From: CAG-411 sp050875145
GTDB lineage: Bacteria > Bacillota > Clostridia > Lachnospirales > Lachnospiraceae
Assembly (NCBI GenBank): GCA_050875145.1
Contig: JBNMLH010000001.1
Location: 1 to 64,000, forward strand
Direction: 5' to 3'
Length of the DNA stretch: 64,000 nucleotides
A program made the translations under genes and the position numbers. The number at the start of each line of letters is the position of its first letter. Position 1 is the stretch's first letter. Under the pieces are notes generated by a model. The model saw nothing but the letters and a program-made list of their open reading frames with translations, did not search any database and had not been told where the DNA came from. This document shows, one piece after another, positions 8,252 through 17,704 of this stretch.

Positions 8252-9379
8252 CTAGCTCTCCAAATAATCTTTTAGTTTTCTACTTCTACTCGGATGTCTT
8301 AATTTTCGCAAGGCTTTTGCCTCAATCTGGCGGATTCGCTCTCTTGTAACGTCAAATTCTTTTCCTACTTCCTCCAAGGTACGTGCTTTTCCATCATCCA
8401 TTCCAAATCGCAAACGAAGCACTCGCTGCTCTCTCTCTGTCAGTGAACTCATCACTTCTGTCAATTGTTCCCGAAGCAAAGTTGCTGCTGCTGCATCCAT
8501 AGGTACCGGCATATGGTCATCCTGAATAAAATCTCCTAAATGACTGTCATCTTCTTCCCCTATTGGTGTTTCCAATGAAACCGGCTCCTGCGATATTTTC
8601 TGTATCTCACGAACACGAGATACCGGAAGCTTCAATTCTTCTGCTAACTCCTCTACGGTTGGTTCTCGCCCTAAGTCCTGTACAAGCTGACGCTGCGTAC
8701 GCAATAATCGATTGATTGTCTCAACCATATGCACAGGAATACGAATGGTTCTTGCCTGATCTGCAATTGCCCTTGTGATTGCCTGTCTAATCCACCAAGT
8801 GGCATAGGTACTGAATTTGTATCCTTTTGTGTAATCAAATTTTTCTACTGCCTTAATCAATCCAAGGTTTCCCTCCTGAATCAAATCCAAGAATTGCATA
8901 CCTCGACCTACATAACGTTTTGCAATACTGACTACAAGACGGAGATTGGCCTCTGAAAGTTGCTTTTTCGCTTCTTCATCCCCATCTGCAATTCTTTTTG
9001 CTAAATCTACTTCTTCTTCTGATGTTAAAAGTGGTACTTTACCAATTTCCTTTAAATACATACGGACAGGATCATCCACACCTACTGAATCAGGAACAGA
9101 CAGGTCGATATTTTCAATATCTTCCACTTCCTCCTCCTCATCTAAATCAGCATCATCCGGCTCAAGTAAAATTTCATCTACTTCTTTATCTTCTTTTATA
9201 CGCAATATATCAATGCCCTGTTTCTCCAGAAAATCATAGATTTTTTCCAACTTACTGACATCTAAATCCATGTCCTTAAAATGTTCTACGATTTCCTGAC
9301 TTTCTAAAACATTTTTTTTCTTCTTTGCGCATACAAGCAATTCTTTTAGTTTTTCTTGAAATTTTGTCGCATCTTTCAT
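8252..9379 (-). CDS. rpoD: Primary RNA polymerase sigma factor (sigma-70/SigA)
   Basis: 375 residues, the usual length for a Gram-positive SigA. Region 1.1 is short and acidic. Region 1.2-2 contains DPVRMYLKEIG, NLRLVVSIAKRYVGRGMQFLDLIQEGN and YATWWIRQAI. Region 3 follows, and region 4 ends the protein with TREREQRVLRLRFG and the helix-turn-helix TLEEVGKEFDVTRERIRQIEAKALRKL. It directs most transcription; several -35/-10 pairs in this window fit its consensus. It lies 61 bases after dnaG, the classic macromolecular-synthesis operon order. Confidence 0.99.
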   Translation of the reverse strand: MKDATKFQEKLKELLVCAKKKKNVLESQEIVEHFKDMDLDVSKLEKIYDFLEKQGIDILRIKEDKEVDEILLEPDDADLDEEEEVEDIENIDLSVPDSVGVDDPVRMYLKEIGKVPLLTSEEEVDLAKRIADGDEEAKKQLSEANLRLVVSIAKRYVGRGMQFLDLIQEGNLGLIKAVEKFDYTKGYKFSTYATWWIRQAITRAIADQARTIRIPVHMVETINRLLRTQRQLVQDLGREPTVEELAEELKLPVSRVREIQKISQEPVSLETPIGEEDDSHLGDFIQDDHMPVPMDAAAATLLREQLTEVMSSLTEREQRVLRLRFGMDDGKARTLEEVGKEFDVTRERIRQIEAKALRKLRHPSRSRKLKDYLES

Positions 9380-9440
9380 GGTATGTCACGTCCTTTCCCT
9401 CACTTTGGTGTCTTTCCCATTATTTATTATCATGTACTAT

Positions 9441-11201
9441 CTACAAAGAAATATGCAATTTTTGTAATTCAGCCTGTTCTTTAATGATTTTTTGTAATTC
9501 ACCGATATCAGTCGCATGGCTTTTTCTGTATTCCAAACTATTGGATTTTATTCGCAGAACTGTTTCATTTAACGCCCTCTCTTTTTCCTGTTTCGTTAAT
9601 TCCTGACTCAAATCCCTATTAAACATGGATGCCACTTCACTCTGTTCTTCCTTACTTTCAAACTGATTTATAATCTTGGCTGGATTTACCTTTTCTTTTG
9701 CTCGAAATTGTTCAAACAGTGCCGCCGCCACTGTATGGTATGGTTCTTCCATAAAATCTTCTTCCGTAAGAAAAGCACTCAATTTATAAAACAATTCCTG
9801 TTCCTCTATCATCCAAGTCAAAAATATTTTTTGTGCCTCCCGAAGCCCATCTTCTTTCTTTTGATTACGCTGTTCTCGTTGTACCCTTTTTTCCATATCA
9901 GGCACCACAACCATCTGTGCTCCATAATGATTTACCAGTTTTTCCAAGTCTGCATAAGCAATTCGGTATTTTCTTGCAATAGCCTCAATATAGTTATTTC
10001 GTTCCAGTTTTTCTGTAAACTGTAATAATTTTTTAGCTGTCTCGTTAAAGAATTTTGTCTTTCCTTCCGGGTCTTGCAAATCAAAGTTTTGTTCTAATAC
10101 CTCTATTTCAAAGTAAAAACTATTCATTGCTTCATCCAGACGCTTTTGGAAAGCCTCTTTTCCCTGTGCTTTTATAAATTCATCTGGATCTTTATATGGC
10201 TTCAAGCTGACAACCTTTGCCGGCAGTCCTGCTTCTTTTAAAATAGGAATAGCACGCAAAGCAGCCTTTATTCCTGCTTCATCACTATCATATAAAAGCA
10301 ACACTTCATCTGCAAATCGTTTTAATAGGTTTGCCTGTAAACCAGTAAATGCTGTTCCAAGAGAGGCAACTGCATTAGAAAAGCCAGCCTGATGCATGGC
10401 AATCACATCCATATACCCTTCACACAATATCATACTTCGGCCTCTTGCTTGTCTTGCCAGATGCAATCCATATAAATTGCGACTTTTATCAAAAGCCTTT
10501 GTCTCTGGTGAATTTAAGTATTTTGGCTTTCCATCCCCCATAACTCTTCCTCCGAAACCGATTACCTTGCTGTTCATATCCATGATAGGGAACATAACAC
10601 GATTCCAGAATTTATCATTGACTCCCCTTTTTTCATCCATGGTAAAAAGTCCCGTTTCTTTTAAAAGACTATCTTCAAATCCTTTCTTTTTCATATATTG
10701 ATACAAATCATCACTATATTTGTTGGAAAACCCAAGCCCAAATTTTAGAATGGTATCGTCTGACAGTTCTCTTTCTTTTAAATAATCAAGTGCTTTTTGC
10801 CCTTGTTTTGTATGAAGCTGGTATACATAATATTTTGCAGCTTCTTTATTTACCTCTAAAATACGATTACGAATATCTGCCTGTCTCTTTGCCTCTGGAG
10901 TCATCTCCACTTTAGGTAACTGTACTCCACTCCTGTCTGCAAGATATTGTACCGCCTCCACAAAGGAATAATTCTCATATTCCATCACGAAAGTAAATAC
11001 ATTGCCTCCAACTCCACAACCAAAACAATGATACATCTGTTTGCTGCCACTAACAGAAAAAGATGGAGACTTTTCACTATGAAACGGACACAAGCCCATA
11101 TAATTGCTTCCCGTTTTTTTCAGTTTTACATAAGAAGAAATAATGTCCACTATATCATTTCGCTGTCTTACTTCTTCAATAATTTCTTCTGGATAAAACA
11201 T
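9441..11201 (-). CDS. dnaG: DNA primase
   Basis: 586 residues. The N-terminal CHC2 zinc ribbon is visible (CPFHSEKSPSF then HCFGCGVGGN), followed by the TOPRIM catalytic core (ILCEGYMDVIAMHQ, LLYDSDEAGIKAA, KDPDEFI) and a C-terminal DnaB-helicase-interacting region. It synthesises RNA primers for Okazaki fragments. ATG 11201 (MFYPEE) is preferred: AAAGGAA is well spaced from it, whereas upstream in-frame starts at 11207 and 11285 lack properly spaced ribosome sites. It heads the dnaG-rpoD-trmK-nif3-kinase operon. Confidence 0.98.
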   Translation of the reverse strand: MFYPEEIIEEVRQRNDIVDIISSYVKLKKTGSNYMGLCPFHSEKSPSFSVSGSKQMYHCFGCGVGGNVFTFVMEYENYSFVEAVQYLADRSGVQLPKVEMTPEAKRQADIRNRILEVNKEAAKYYVYQLHTKQGQKALDYLKERELSDDTILKFGLGFSNKYSDDLYQYMKKKGFEDSLLKETGLFTMDEKRGVNDKFWNRVMFPIMDMNSKVIGFGGRVMGDGKPKYLNSPETKAFDKSRNLYGLHLARQARGRSMILCEGYMDVIAMHQAGFSNAVASLGTAFTGLQANLLKRFADEVLLLYDSDEAGIKAALRAIPILKEAGLPAKVVSLKPYKDPDEFIKAQGKEAFQKRLDEAMNSFYFEIEVLEQNFDLQDPEGKTKFFNETAKKLLQFTEKLERNNYIEAIARKYRIAYADLEKLVNHYGAQMVVVPDMEKRVQREQRNQKKEDGLREAQKIFLTWMIEEQELFYKLSAFLTEEDFMEEPYHTVAAALFEQFRAKEKVNPAKIINQFESKEEQSEVASMFNRDLSQELTKQEKERALNETVLRIKSNSLEYRKSHATDIGELQKIIKEQAELQKLHISL

Positions 11202-11315
11202 TTCCATTTCCTTTCTACTTCCATTGTTTTGTGAAAAGTCATCGATTTTGTTTGCACATTTATTATTTATATCGGAACTTTTCATTAAATATTTTACTCA
11301 ATCTCTATTATAACG

Positions 11316-11343
11316 AAAAAACGCCGCATTTGCGACGTTTTTT
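11316..11343 (-). terminator. Terminator of the large amylase gene
   Basis: Arms AAAAAACGCCGCA (11316-11328) and TGCGACGTTTTTT (11331-11343) form a hairpin with A/T flanks suited to termination in either direction. It begins 6 bases after the amylase stop codon on the minus strand and separates that gene from dnaG. Confidence 0.88.
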
Positions 11344-11348
11344 CTAAA

Positions 11349-14300
11349 TTATTTTACTACAACTTTTTTCTTTACGATTTTCTTTTGTCCATCACTGGTA
11401 CGAATGGTAATAGAAATCGTGCACTTGCCTTTCTTTATTCCTTTTACAACACCAGTTGAAGATACCGTTGCAACTTTTTTGTTGGATGTAGCATATGTTA
11501 CTTTTACACCAACCTGTGCAGACTGCAACTTCTTCATCGAATCCTCATTGAAAGCACTTACTTTCTTCATGGAAACGGATGGTACTGTTACGGAAATACT
11601 CATCTTCTTACCAGCTCTTACACTACTAGCTGCTGTAATCTTTATCTGGTCTGGCAGTGTTGTCACAACTGCACTAGATGGCTTCTTCGCTAATAATACA
11701 TAATCTCCGCCCTGTCCCACATAAAGAGTGACATATCCATCTTTTGTAACTTTCGCAGTGTCGTTTACAATCTGTTGTAATTTTGATCCAGATACACGAT
11801 ATACATATACCTTGCTGCCATATGCAATCTCACTTTGTGCACTTACATCTACTTTTACTTTTGCATTCACTCCCAATGTTCCAGTATGTGCAAGAGAGAT
11901 CAATGCTCCATCTTTATTTTGGCTATCCTTTTTAAGAATAGCTGCTACCTTTGCATTGCTTGATACATTGCTAACTGTTGCTGTTACATTGATATCTTTT
12001 AAAGCAGATGTACTAGCAAGTTTTAAATCATTTGCAGAAAATGTCCAACTAACGTTGTTATCTCCTGTTTTTTCATTTTTACCATTTGCTATGAGAGAAA
12101 CCCCATTTGTCTTTGCCTTTGTAAGGTTTGCTATTGTAATCTTATCTGTAGCCTTCTGACCTGCTACTACTAAGATTGCAGTTCCTCCATTGCTATTTGC
12201 AGGAATGGTAATTTCAACTTTTCCTAGTTTATCTACTGTATACTCTTTTCCAGAATATACGTCTGTAACAACCTGTCCAGCAAACTCTTTTACAGTCATA
12301 GTCACTTTTTTGCTGCTATCTGTAATATTTAATGCAACTACTGCACTTTCGCCCTTATAAGAACGCTTAAATGCCATATATTGTTCTTTGTCACTTCCTG
12401 CTACATAACTACGACTTCCTTTTGCAAATAACTTGCTATAGTCATTTCTAATCTTTAATAAAGTCTGATAGTGTGTAAGCATTGCCTGTTGTGATGCATC
12501 TAAGTTGTCAAATTTCATATCATAACGGTTTGTCTGATATGGATAATTATTTTCACCAGTAAGTCCAATTTCCTCACCATAGTAAATAACTGGCTGTCCT
12601 TTTGCTGTAATACTCAAGGATGCTGCTACTTTTGAAAGTGCATCTGCCTGTTCCTCTGAGTAACTCTGTTGTAAATTACTCTTAAATCCATCTTCATCAT
12701 GAGAATTTAAGAAGCTACCAAAGGTTCCCACATTGTCCATTGCACTATTTCTTGTTTCCATTTGTTCTTCTATAGACTCTAATTTTCCTTTTACGAATAA
12801 TGCAGCCATATCATTAAAGCTAAAGTCTAATAAAGAATCCATCTTTCCATCATGCAACATACCAAAGTCATCTGTTGCAGAAGCTCCATAGTATTCTCCA
12901 ATCATCTTAAACTTAGAAGAATAATCTGTCATAGCATTCTTAAATGCAGTCCATGTAGTTTTGTCTACATGTTTTACAGTATCTACACGGAAGTAATCAA
13001 TTGTATTTCCCTTGCTTGTCATACCAATCTCAGATACCCATGCTTTCTGCCATGAAATTAACTTATTGCGTACTTCTTCTCTCTCTGTTGCAAAATCAGG
13101 AAGTCCATCCTGCTCACCTAAAATGTCATTTCCATCTACATTATTCTCACGATACATGCCTGCGAATTGACTAGAATCTTTTGTTCCATATCCAGAATGG
13201 TTTAATACTACGTCAACCATGATACGGATTCCTCTTGCATGTGCCTCGTCAATTAACGTATGGAATTCATCTACAGTTCCTAAATGTTTATTTAAGGCTT
13301 CAAAGTTACTTGCCCAATATCCATGATAACCATAAGATGGTACATTTTTTCCATCTGCAGTAGCCGTTTGTGCCTCTAATACATTTTCTACGATTGGAGT
13401 AATCCAGATTGTGTTCACACCTAAATTCTTTAAATAATCAAGTTTTGAAGTTACACCTGCAAAATCTCCACCATGATAACTACTTGTTCCATTTGGATCG
13501 TAGTCTCCTACTCCATATGCATCATTATTTGCCTTGTTTCCATCACAGAAACGGTCTGTTACCATAAAGTAAATGACTGACTCATCCCAGTCAAAATCTT
13601 TATCATCTGTTTTAATTCTTTGTTTCACTGTTATCTTTATAGAACCTTTATGTGTTTTTCCATACTGGTCTTTCACATAAACTGGTACTGTTTTTGTTCC
13701 TACAGAAACACTATCCTTTACACCAATAGATAAAGTAAGAAGTGTTGGATCAATCTCTGTCTTTGCACTTCCGCCTAATGCAGTAAGGTCCGCATATGCT
13801 TCCTGTACTTTTACCTCAGCATTGTCTAATGAAACACCAATCAAAGTGTTGTCATCATATGAAATACTGCTATTTGTACAAGTAACCGCTACCTTTGTAG
13901 TTAAGTCTTTGTATACTAAAACAGATTTTGTTCCAGCTTCATTTTTGTTGCTGTTAAATGCATCCAGAACCGTAACTGCTGAACCACTGGCTGGTGTTAC
14001 ATCATAGCAATACTCATAAGTACCATTTACTGCATTCTTTAATGTATACTCATATCTCTGGTTGTCTTTGTTATATGTCATATCTACTGTTTTACCAGCA
14101 ACTTCAAGTTTTACAGATTTTAAGGTCTCTAATTCATCTTTTAAGTATAAATCATCATCTCTGTAATAGAATTTGATCTGTTTGTTATCAGGGTCTAATT
14201 CGTATCCCTTGTTAAACGGAAGATACTCTGCTTCTAATGATCCCTGTTTTAATCTTACTTTAATTACTTTCTGATCCACAGGAGTCTGAATAGAACGGTC

Positions 14301-16862
14301 ACCTTCCATATCCTTTTCAATCCCACTCCATGATGAATCTGTTGGTGTTCCACTACGCAATAAATATCCTACATTTGATGTAAGTTCGTCAATGGTAAAG
14401 GTAGTCTGGTATTTACCATTTACCTCTGTAAAGAAGTTAGAAATTTCATTATATGCTTTTGATGCATTCCATGTGTATAAGTTCCAACCTTGGTAGTCTT
14501 TTTTTGGTCTATCATATTCTACCACTACATAACGTTTTACACCTGTATCAAATTCGTCTGCATATTCAGAAAATGCCTTGCTTCCTTCCTGTAAAATCCA
14601 AAATTCTCCACTTTCCTGACCTTCTGGCAATGTAATTGCTCTTGTGCTTTCCTCGTAGCTCCATTCTCCTTTAGAACGTACAATCACATTGATTGCATTG
14701 GTTGGGAAAGAATAGGTTGCTGTTGCCCATGTTCTTCCTTTTGGATCTTTGTAATCGTCTTTATTAAATGTATATCCAGTATTGTATGCTTTTCCTGACT
14801 GTTCCCATATCCACAAATCTCTATTTGCGTATGTTGAATTGTCTTCTGCATAATAGTGGATGGTATAAGTATACATTTTGCCTACCGCTTCCACAGTACA
14901 AGTAGAAGATACTTTTCCATCTGTTAAAATCAACTGAATGCTGTCTTCCTTATAATCTTCATCCACAGAAAGTACACCGTCTTTTAGAGAAACACCCTTT
15001 TGTGTTTCATCTTTTAATTGATAAGTTACTTCTGCTTCTTCTGCCTTTTTAACATTTGCTGTATATTTTAATACAGTCTTTGGCAATGTTAATGTTTTTC
15101 CTTTTTGTACCTGTAATGCTGTCTTTGGTGCAAATCCCGGAACAACAAAAGCACTGTTTCCATCACTTGTTCCACTCATTTTTGCAAGTGGATCTGCCAT
15201 CCAGTTTGAACCATTTTGTACAAACTTATACTGATATATACCAGGTGTGAAACCTTCTTTTTCTATAGACCAAACACCCTTGGCATCCTTGTCCATAGTC
15301 ATCATGTCCACATCTTTTGTCCAGTTATTAAACTCTCCTGCTACACTCAAAGTGCCTGAGGTAAAGTCTTTATCATAATACATAAATTTAACAGTAGTTC
15401 CGTCCTCCATTACAACCGGACTATCAACTGTCAATGCAATTTCGTCAACGTTTGTCTCTTTAAATGTATTTCCATTATAATTACAAACATCTTCTACTAC
15501 TACACCATCTTTTACTAATACATAACTATATGTATCTTCTTTGTCGTAGAATTTAGCAGAGTACATACCACCGCCACTAAAATCAGAATCTTCTTTCATA
15601 TCCACGACTGTATATCCATATTCTTCTGCAGTTGTCTTTGTAACCTTATCTCCTGGTTTCAATACTTCTTTATTAGATGAAGATGTAGACTTGTAATAAA
15701 CCTGTGCATCTTTCCCATCATATGGATAATAAATCGTTACCAATCCAATACTGCTAATAACCGGATTACGAACAAAAGCACCTGTACCAGAATATAATGT
15801 AGTGGAATTTGGATCTCCCAATTCTTTTCCTAATTCCCCTTTATCTGTTAATTCATAAAAGTTATAACGATACAATCCTGGCTCTGTAATTGCTGCCGAT
15901 GTTGCAACATATAAATAACTTCCGTCTTTTAATGTTTCCATCTGCTGTGCTTTAATTACACTCTTTTTCTTTGCTGTCTTTACATTTCCACGAACACCAA
16001 TGGATGCTCCAGAAGTGTTTGAAACATACTGAAATGTAATCGTTCCATCCCCATTATAAATTGGACTCTTTACATCAGAATTTTCTGCAGCTTCTGTTTT
16101 TACAGTAAGCTTATGTGTCGTATCTGCTGGGTCCATTGTGATCGTAACATTACTCTTACTCTTTACGGTAAGTTCGTAATTTCCACCAGAGCCTTCACCG
16201 CCCCATGCTTTATCCCATGCAAAATTTTCAGGGTCCTGCAATACTTTAAATGCATAGTTACCTGCTGCAATATCTTTTAAAACTATACTGTAAGTACCAT
16301 CTGCATTTTTGGTAAGTGGATAGGTTGTATCCGTTGCTTCCCACTTTGCTTTTGCAATGTCACCAACCAGATAGAATACTTCTTTTGCTTCTACATTCAG
16401 GTCTGCTTCTTTTGCATCTTTATTTTTCACTGGATTTTCTGTATACCACTTACCATCCATATAGTATAAGTCTCCCTGATATTCCTTCATACCAGGTAAA
16501 TATACAGTACCATTTGTGTTTTGTTTACCAGTTTCGTCTAAAAATTGGAAGCCCTGTACACTTCCCTGAAGATTTAAGCCGTACCAGTCTTCTCCCTGTG
16601 TTGCAGACTCATCTTCTAAAGGATAACGGTCTACATCCCAACTGTCAAAATGTTCTTTCTTTGTCGAAACAGTTGCCGTTCCTTCCTGCCAATACTGCAT
16701 ATACACTTTACCTGCATATGCCTTATCTTTGTCATAGAAATGAATGTTTATATTCATTCCTTCTGCTGCCTTGATAATCTGACCATTTGGCAACAGTGTA
16801 ATAACCATTGCAATTACCAAAATTGCACTGATTATTGATTTTAGTTTTTTACTTACCTTCAT
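11349..16862 (-). CDS. Secreted multidomain GH13 amylase/amylopullulanase
   Basis: 1837 residues with a Sec signal peptide (MKVSKKLKSIISAILVIAMV, cut near AAEG). The N-terminal 1080 residues are a stack of non-catalytic modules. They include an X25/SusE-like segment (VFYLVGDIAKAKW), CBM48-like E-set modules (LSVAGEFNNWTKDVDMM) and two CBM41-like starch-binding modules (YTIHYYAEDN...DLWIWEQ and VVVEYDRPKKDYQGWNLYTW). The GH13 catalytic domain spans about 1085-1500: DVVLNH, FRVDTVKH (nucleophile Asp), MIGEYYG (acid/base Glu) and NSHDED. An amylase C-domain and a C-terminal Big_2-like Ig domain follow. There is no LPXTG signal. It should hydrolyse starch or pullulan outside the cell; the linkage preference is not readable. 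ATG 16862 has GGAGAAG upstream. Confidence 0.93.
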   Translation of the reverse strand: MKVSKKLKSIISAILVIAMVITLLPNGQIIKAAEGMNINIHFYDKDKAYAGKVYMQYWQEGTATVSTKKEHFDSWDVDRYPLEDESATQGEDWYGLNLQGSVQGFQFLDETGKQNTNGTVYLPGMKEYQGDLYYMDGKWYTENPVKNKDAKEADLNVEAKEVFYLVGDIAKAKWEATDTTYPLTKNADGTYSIVLKDIAAGNYAFKVLQDPENFAWDKAWGGEGSGGNYELTVKSKSNVTITMDPADTTHKLTVKTEAAENSDVKSPIYNGDGTITFQYVSNTSGASIGVRGNVKTAKKKSVIKAQQMETLKDGSYLYVATSAAITEPGLYRYNFYELTDKGELGKELGDPNSTTLYSGTGAFVRNPVISSIGLVTIYYPYDGKDAQVYYKSTSSSNKEVLKPGDKVTKTTAEEYGYTVVDMKEDSDFSGGGMYSAKFYDKEDTYSYVLVKDGVVVEDVCNYNGNTFKETNVDEIALTVDSPVVMEDGTTVKFMYYDKDFTSGTLSVAGEFNNWTKDVDMMTMDKDAKGVWSIEKEGFTPGIYQYKFVQNGSNWMADPLAKMSGTSDGNSAFVVPGFAPKTALQVQKGKTLTLPKTVLKYTANVKKAEEAEVTYQLKDETQKGVSLKDGVLSVDEDYKEDSIQLILTDGKVSSTCTVEAVGKMYTYTIHYYAEDNSTYANRDLWIWEQSGKAYNTGYTFNKDDYKDPKGRTWATATYSFPTNAINVIVRSKGEWSYEESTRAITLPEGQESGEFWILQEGSKAFSEYADEFDTGVKRYVVVEYDRPKKDYQGWNLYTWNASKAYNEISNFFTEVNGKYQTTFTIDELTSNVGYLLRSGTPTDSSWSGIEKDMEGDRSIQTPVDQKVIKVRLKQGSLEAEYLPFNKGYELDPDNKQIKFYYRDDDLYLKDELETLKSVKLEVAGKTVDMTYNKDNQRYEYTLKNAVNGTYEYCYDVTPASGSAVTVLDAFNSNKNEAGTKSVLVYKDLTTKVAVTCTNSSISYDDNTLIGVSLDNAEVKVQEAYADLTALGGSAKTEIDPTLLTLSIGVKDSVSVGTKTVPVYVKDQYGKTHKGSIKITVKQRIKTDDKDFDWDESVIYFMVTDRFCDGNKANNDAYGVGDYDPNGTSSYHGGDFAGVTSKLDYLKNLGVNTIWITPIVENVLEAQTATADGKNVPSYGYHGYWASNFEALNKHLGTVDEFHTLIDEAHARGIRIMVDVVLNHSGYGTKDSSQFAGMYRENNVDGNDILGEQDGLPDFATEREEVRNKLISWQKAWVSEIGMTSKGNTIDYFRVDTVKHVDKTTWTAFKNAMTDYSSKFKMIGEYYGASATDDFGMLHDGKMDSLLDFSFNDMAALFVKGKLESIEEQMETRNSAMDNVGTFGSFLNSHDEDGFKSNLQQSYSEEQADALSKVAASLSITAKGQPVIYYGEEIGLTGENNYPYQTNRYDMKFDNLDASQQAMLTHYQTLLKIRNDYSKLFAKGSRSYVAGSDKEQYMAFKRSYKGESAVVALNITDSSKKVTMTVKEFAGQVVTDVYSGKEYTVDKLGKVEITIPANSNGGTAILVVAGQKATDKITIANLTKAKTNGVSLIANGKNEKTGDNNVSWTFSANDLKLASTSALKDINVTATVSNVSSNAKVAAILKKDSQNKDGALISLAHTGTLGVNAKVKVDVSAQSEIAYGSKVYVYRVSGSKLQQIVNDTAKVTKDGYVTLYVGQGGDYVLLAKKPSSAVVTTLPDQIKITAASSVRAGKKMSISVTVPSVSMKKVSAFNEDSMKKLQSAQVGVKVTYATSNKKVATVSSTGVVKGIKKGKCTISITIRTSDGQKKIVKKKVVVK

Positions 16863-16914
16863 TGCCTTCTCCTTTCCTTTTTTAAAGCATTGTGAAAAAC
16901 TCCACACTGCTTTC

Positions 16915-16943
16915 ATTATAACATTATCCACAATAAAAGAAAA
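16915..16943 (-). promoter_or_regulatory. Putative promoter of the large amylase gene
   Basis: A perfect -10 box TATAAT (16915-16920) lies 17 bases from a poor -35 box TTTTCT (16938-16943), about 50 bases upstream of the start codon. A weak -35 box would suit an activated promoter. I saw no clear catabolite-response element. Confidence 0.45.
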
Positions 16944-16982
16944 ATCAAATTTCAATTATTTTTTTTGTTTAATTTATACAAG

Positions 16983-17016
16983 AAAAAAAACGGTTTAGCT
17001 CTAAATTGCTAAACCG
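16983..17016 (-). terminator. Terminator after queH
   Basis: Perfect 9-base arms CGGTTTAGC (16991-16999) and GCTAAACCG (17008-17016) with an 8-base loop, followed by eight T on the minus strand. It lies 34 bases beyond the queH stop codon. Confidence 0.9.
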
Positions 17017-17049
17017 TGATTTCTTTATCCAAAAAATGCAAAATAAATT

Positions 17050-17694
17050 TTATTGCTGCTCTTTTTTCTGTTTTTCCTGTTCTCTTTGTTTTTTAGAAAA
17101 AATACACCCACAATAATCCTGTCTATACAGATTATATTCACTGGACAAACGTATCGAACATTTGTATCCTTCCTTCTTTTTAAAATCGGAATATAGATAG
17201 GAGACAGCCCACTCCTTACTAAGTTCCTCTCCTATTTCATTTAACTTCTGCGCATTCTTCAAAGGGCTAATTGAAAGCGTGGTAGTAAAATAATCAAATC
17301 CCTGTTCTTTTGCTATTTTGGCTGCCTCTTTCAATCGCAACTCATAACAACGAAAACACCGTTCTCCTCCCTCTGGTACATCCTCATATCCTTTTGCAAT
17401 CTCAAAAAAGCATTCAGGCTGATAATCCCCTTCCAAAAACTGCACAGGATATTTGGCAGGATACATAGAAATAAACCGTTTTTGTTCTTCCACTCTTTTT
17501 TTATATTCCTCTTTGTCTGTAATATTCGGATTATAATAAAAAATAGTTATATGAAAATAGTTCGACAAATAAGAAATACAATAGCTACTGCAAGGCGCAC
17601 AACAACTATGTAGTAATAACGTAGGCACCCTATTTTCTTTTTCATTTTCTAAAATAATTTTTTCTAATTCTTTTTGATAATTTCTTTTATTCAT
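17050..17694 (-). CDS. queH: Epoxyqueuosine reductase QueH
   Basis: 214 residues of the DUF208 family, which reduces epoxyqueuosine to queuosine in tRNA. The conserved cysteines are present: LHSCCAPCS near residue 30, GERCFRCYELRL in the middle and YRQDYCGC near the end, fitting a 4Fe-4S plus adjacent metal site. The Lys/Glu/Gln tail is typical filler. It starts 10 bases after the cohesin-like gene and shares its strand, so the two are probably cotranscribed although functionally unrelated. Start ATG with GAGGA upstream. Confidence 0.95.
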   Translation of the reverse strand: MNKRNYQKELEKIILENEKENRVPTLLLHSCCAPCSSYCISYLSNYFHITIFYYNPNITDKEEYKKRVEEQKRFISMYPAKYPVQFLEGDYQPECFFEIAKGYEDVPEGGERCFRCYELRLKEAAKIAKEQGFDYFTTTLSISPLKNAQKLNEIGEELSKEWAVSYLYSDFKKKEGYKCSIRLSSEYNLYRQDYCGCIFSKKQREQEKQKKEQQ

Positions 17695-17704
17695 GGTCTA
17701 ATCC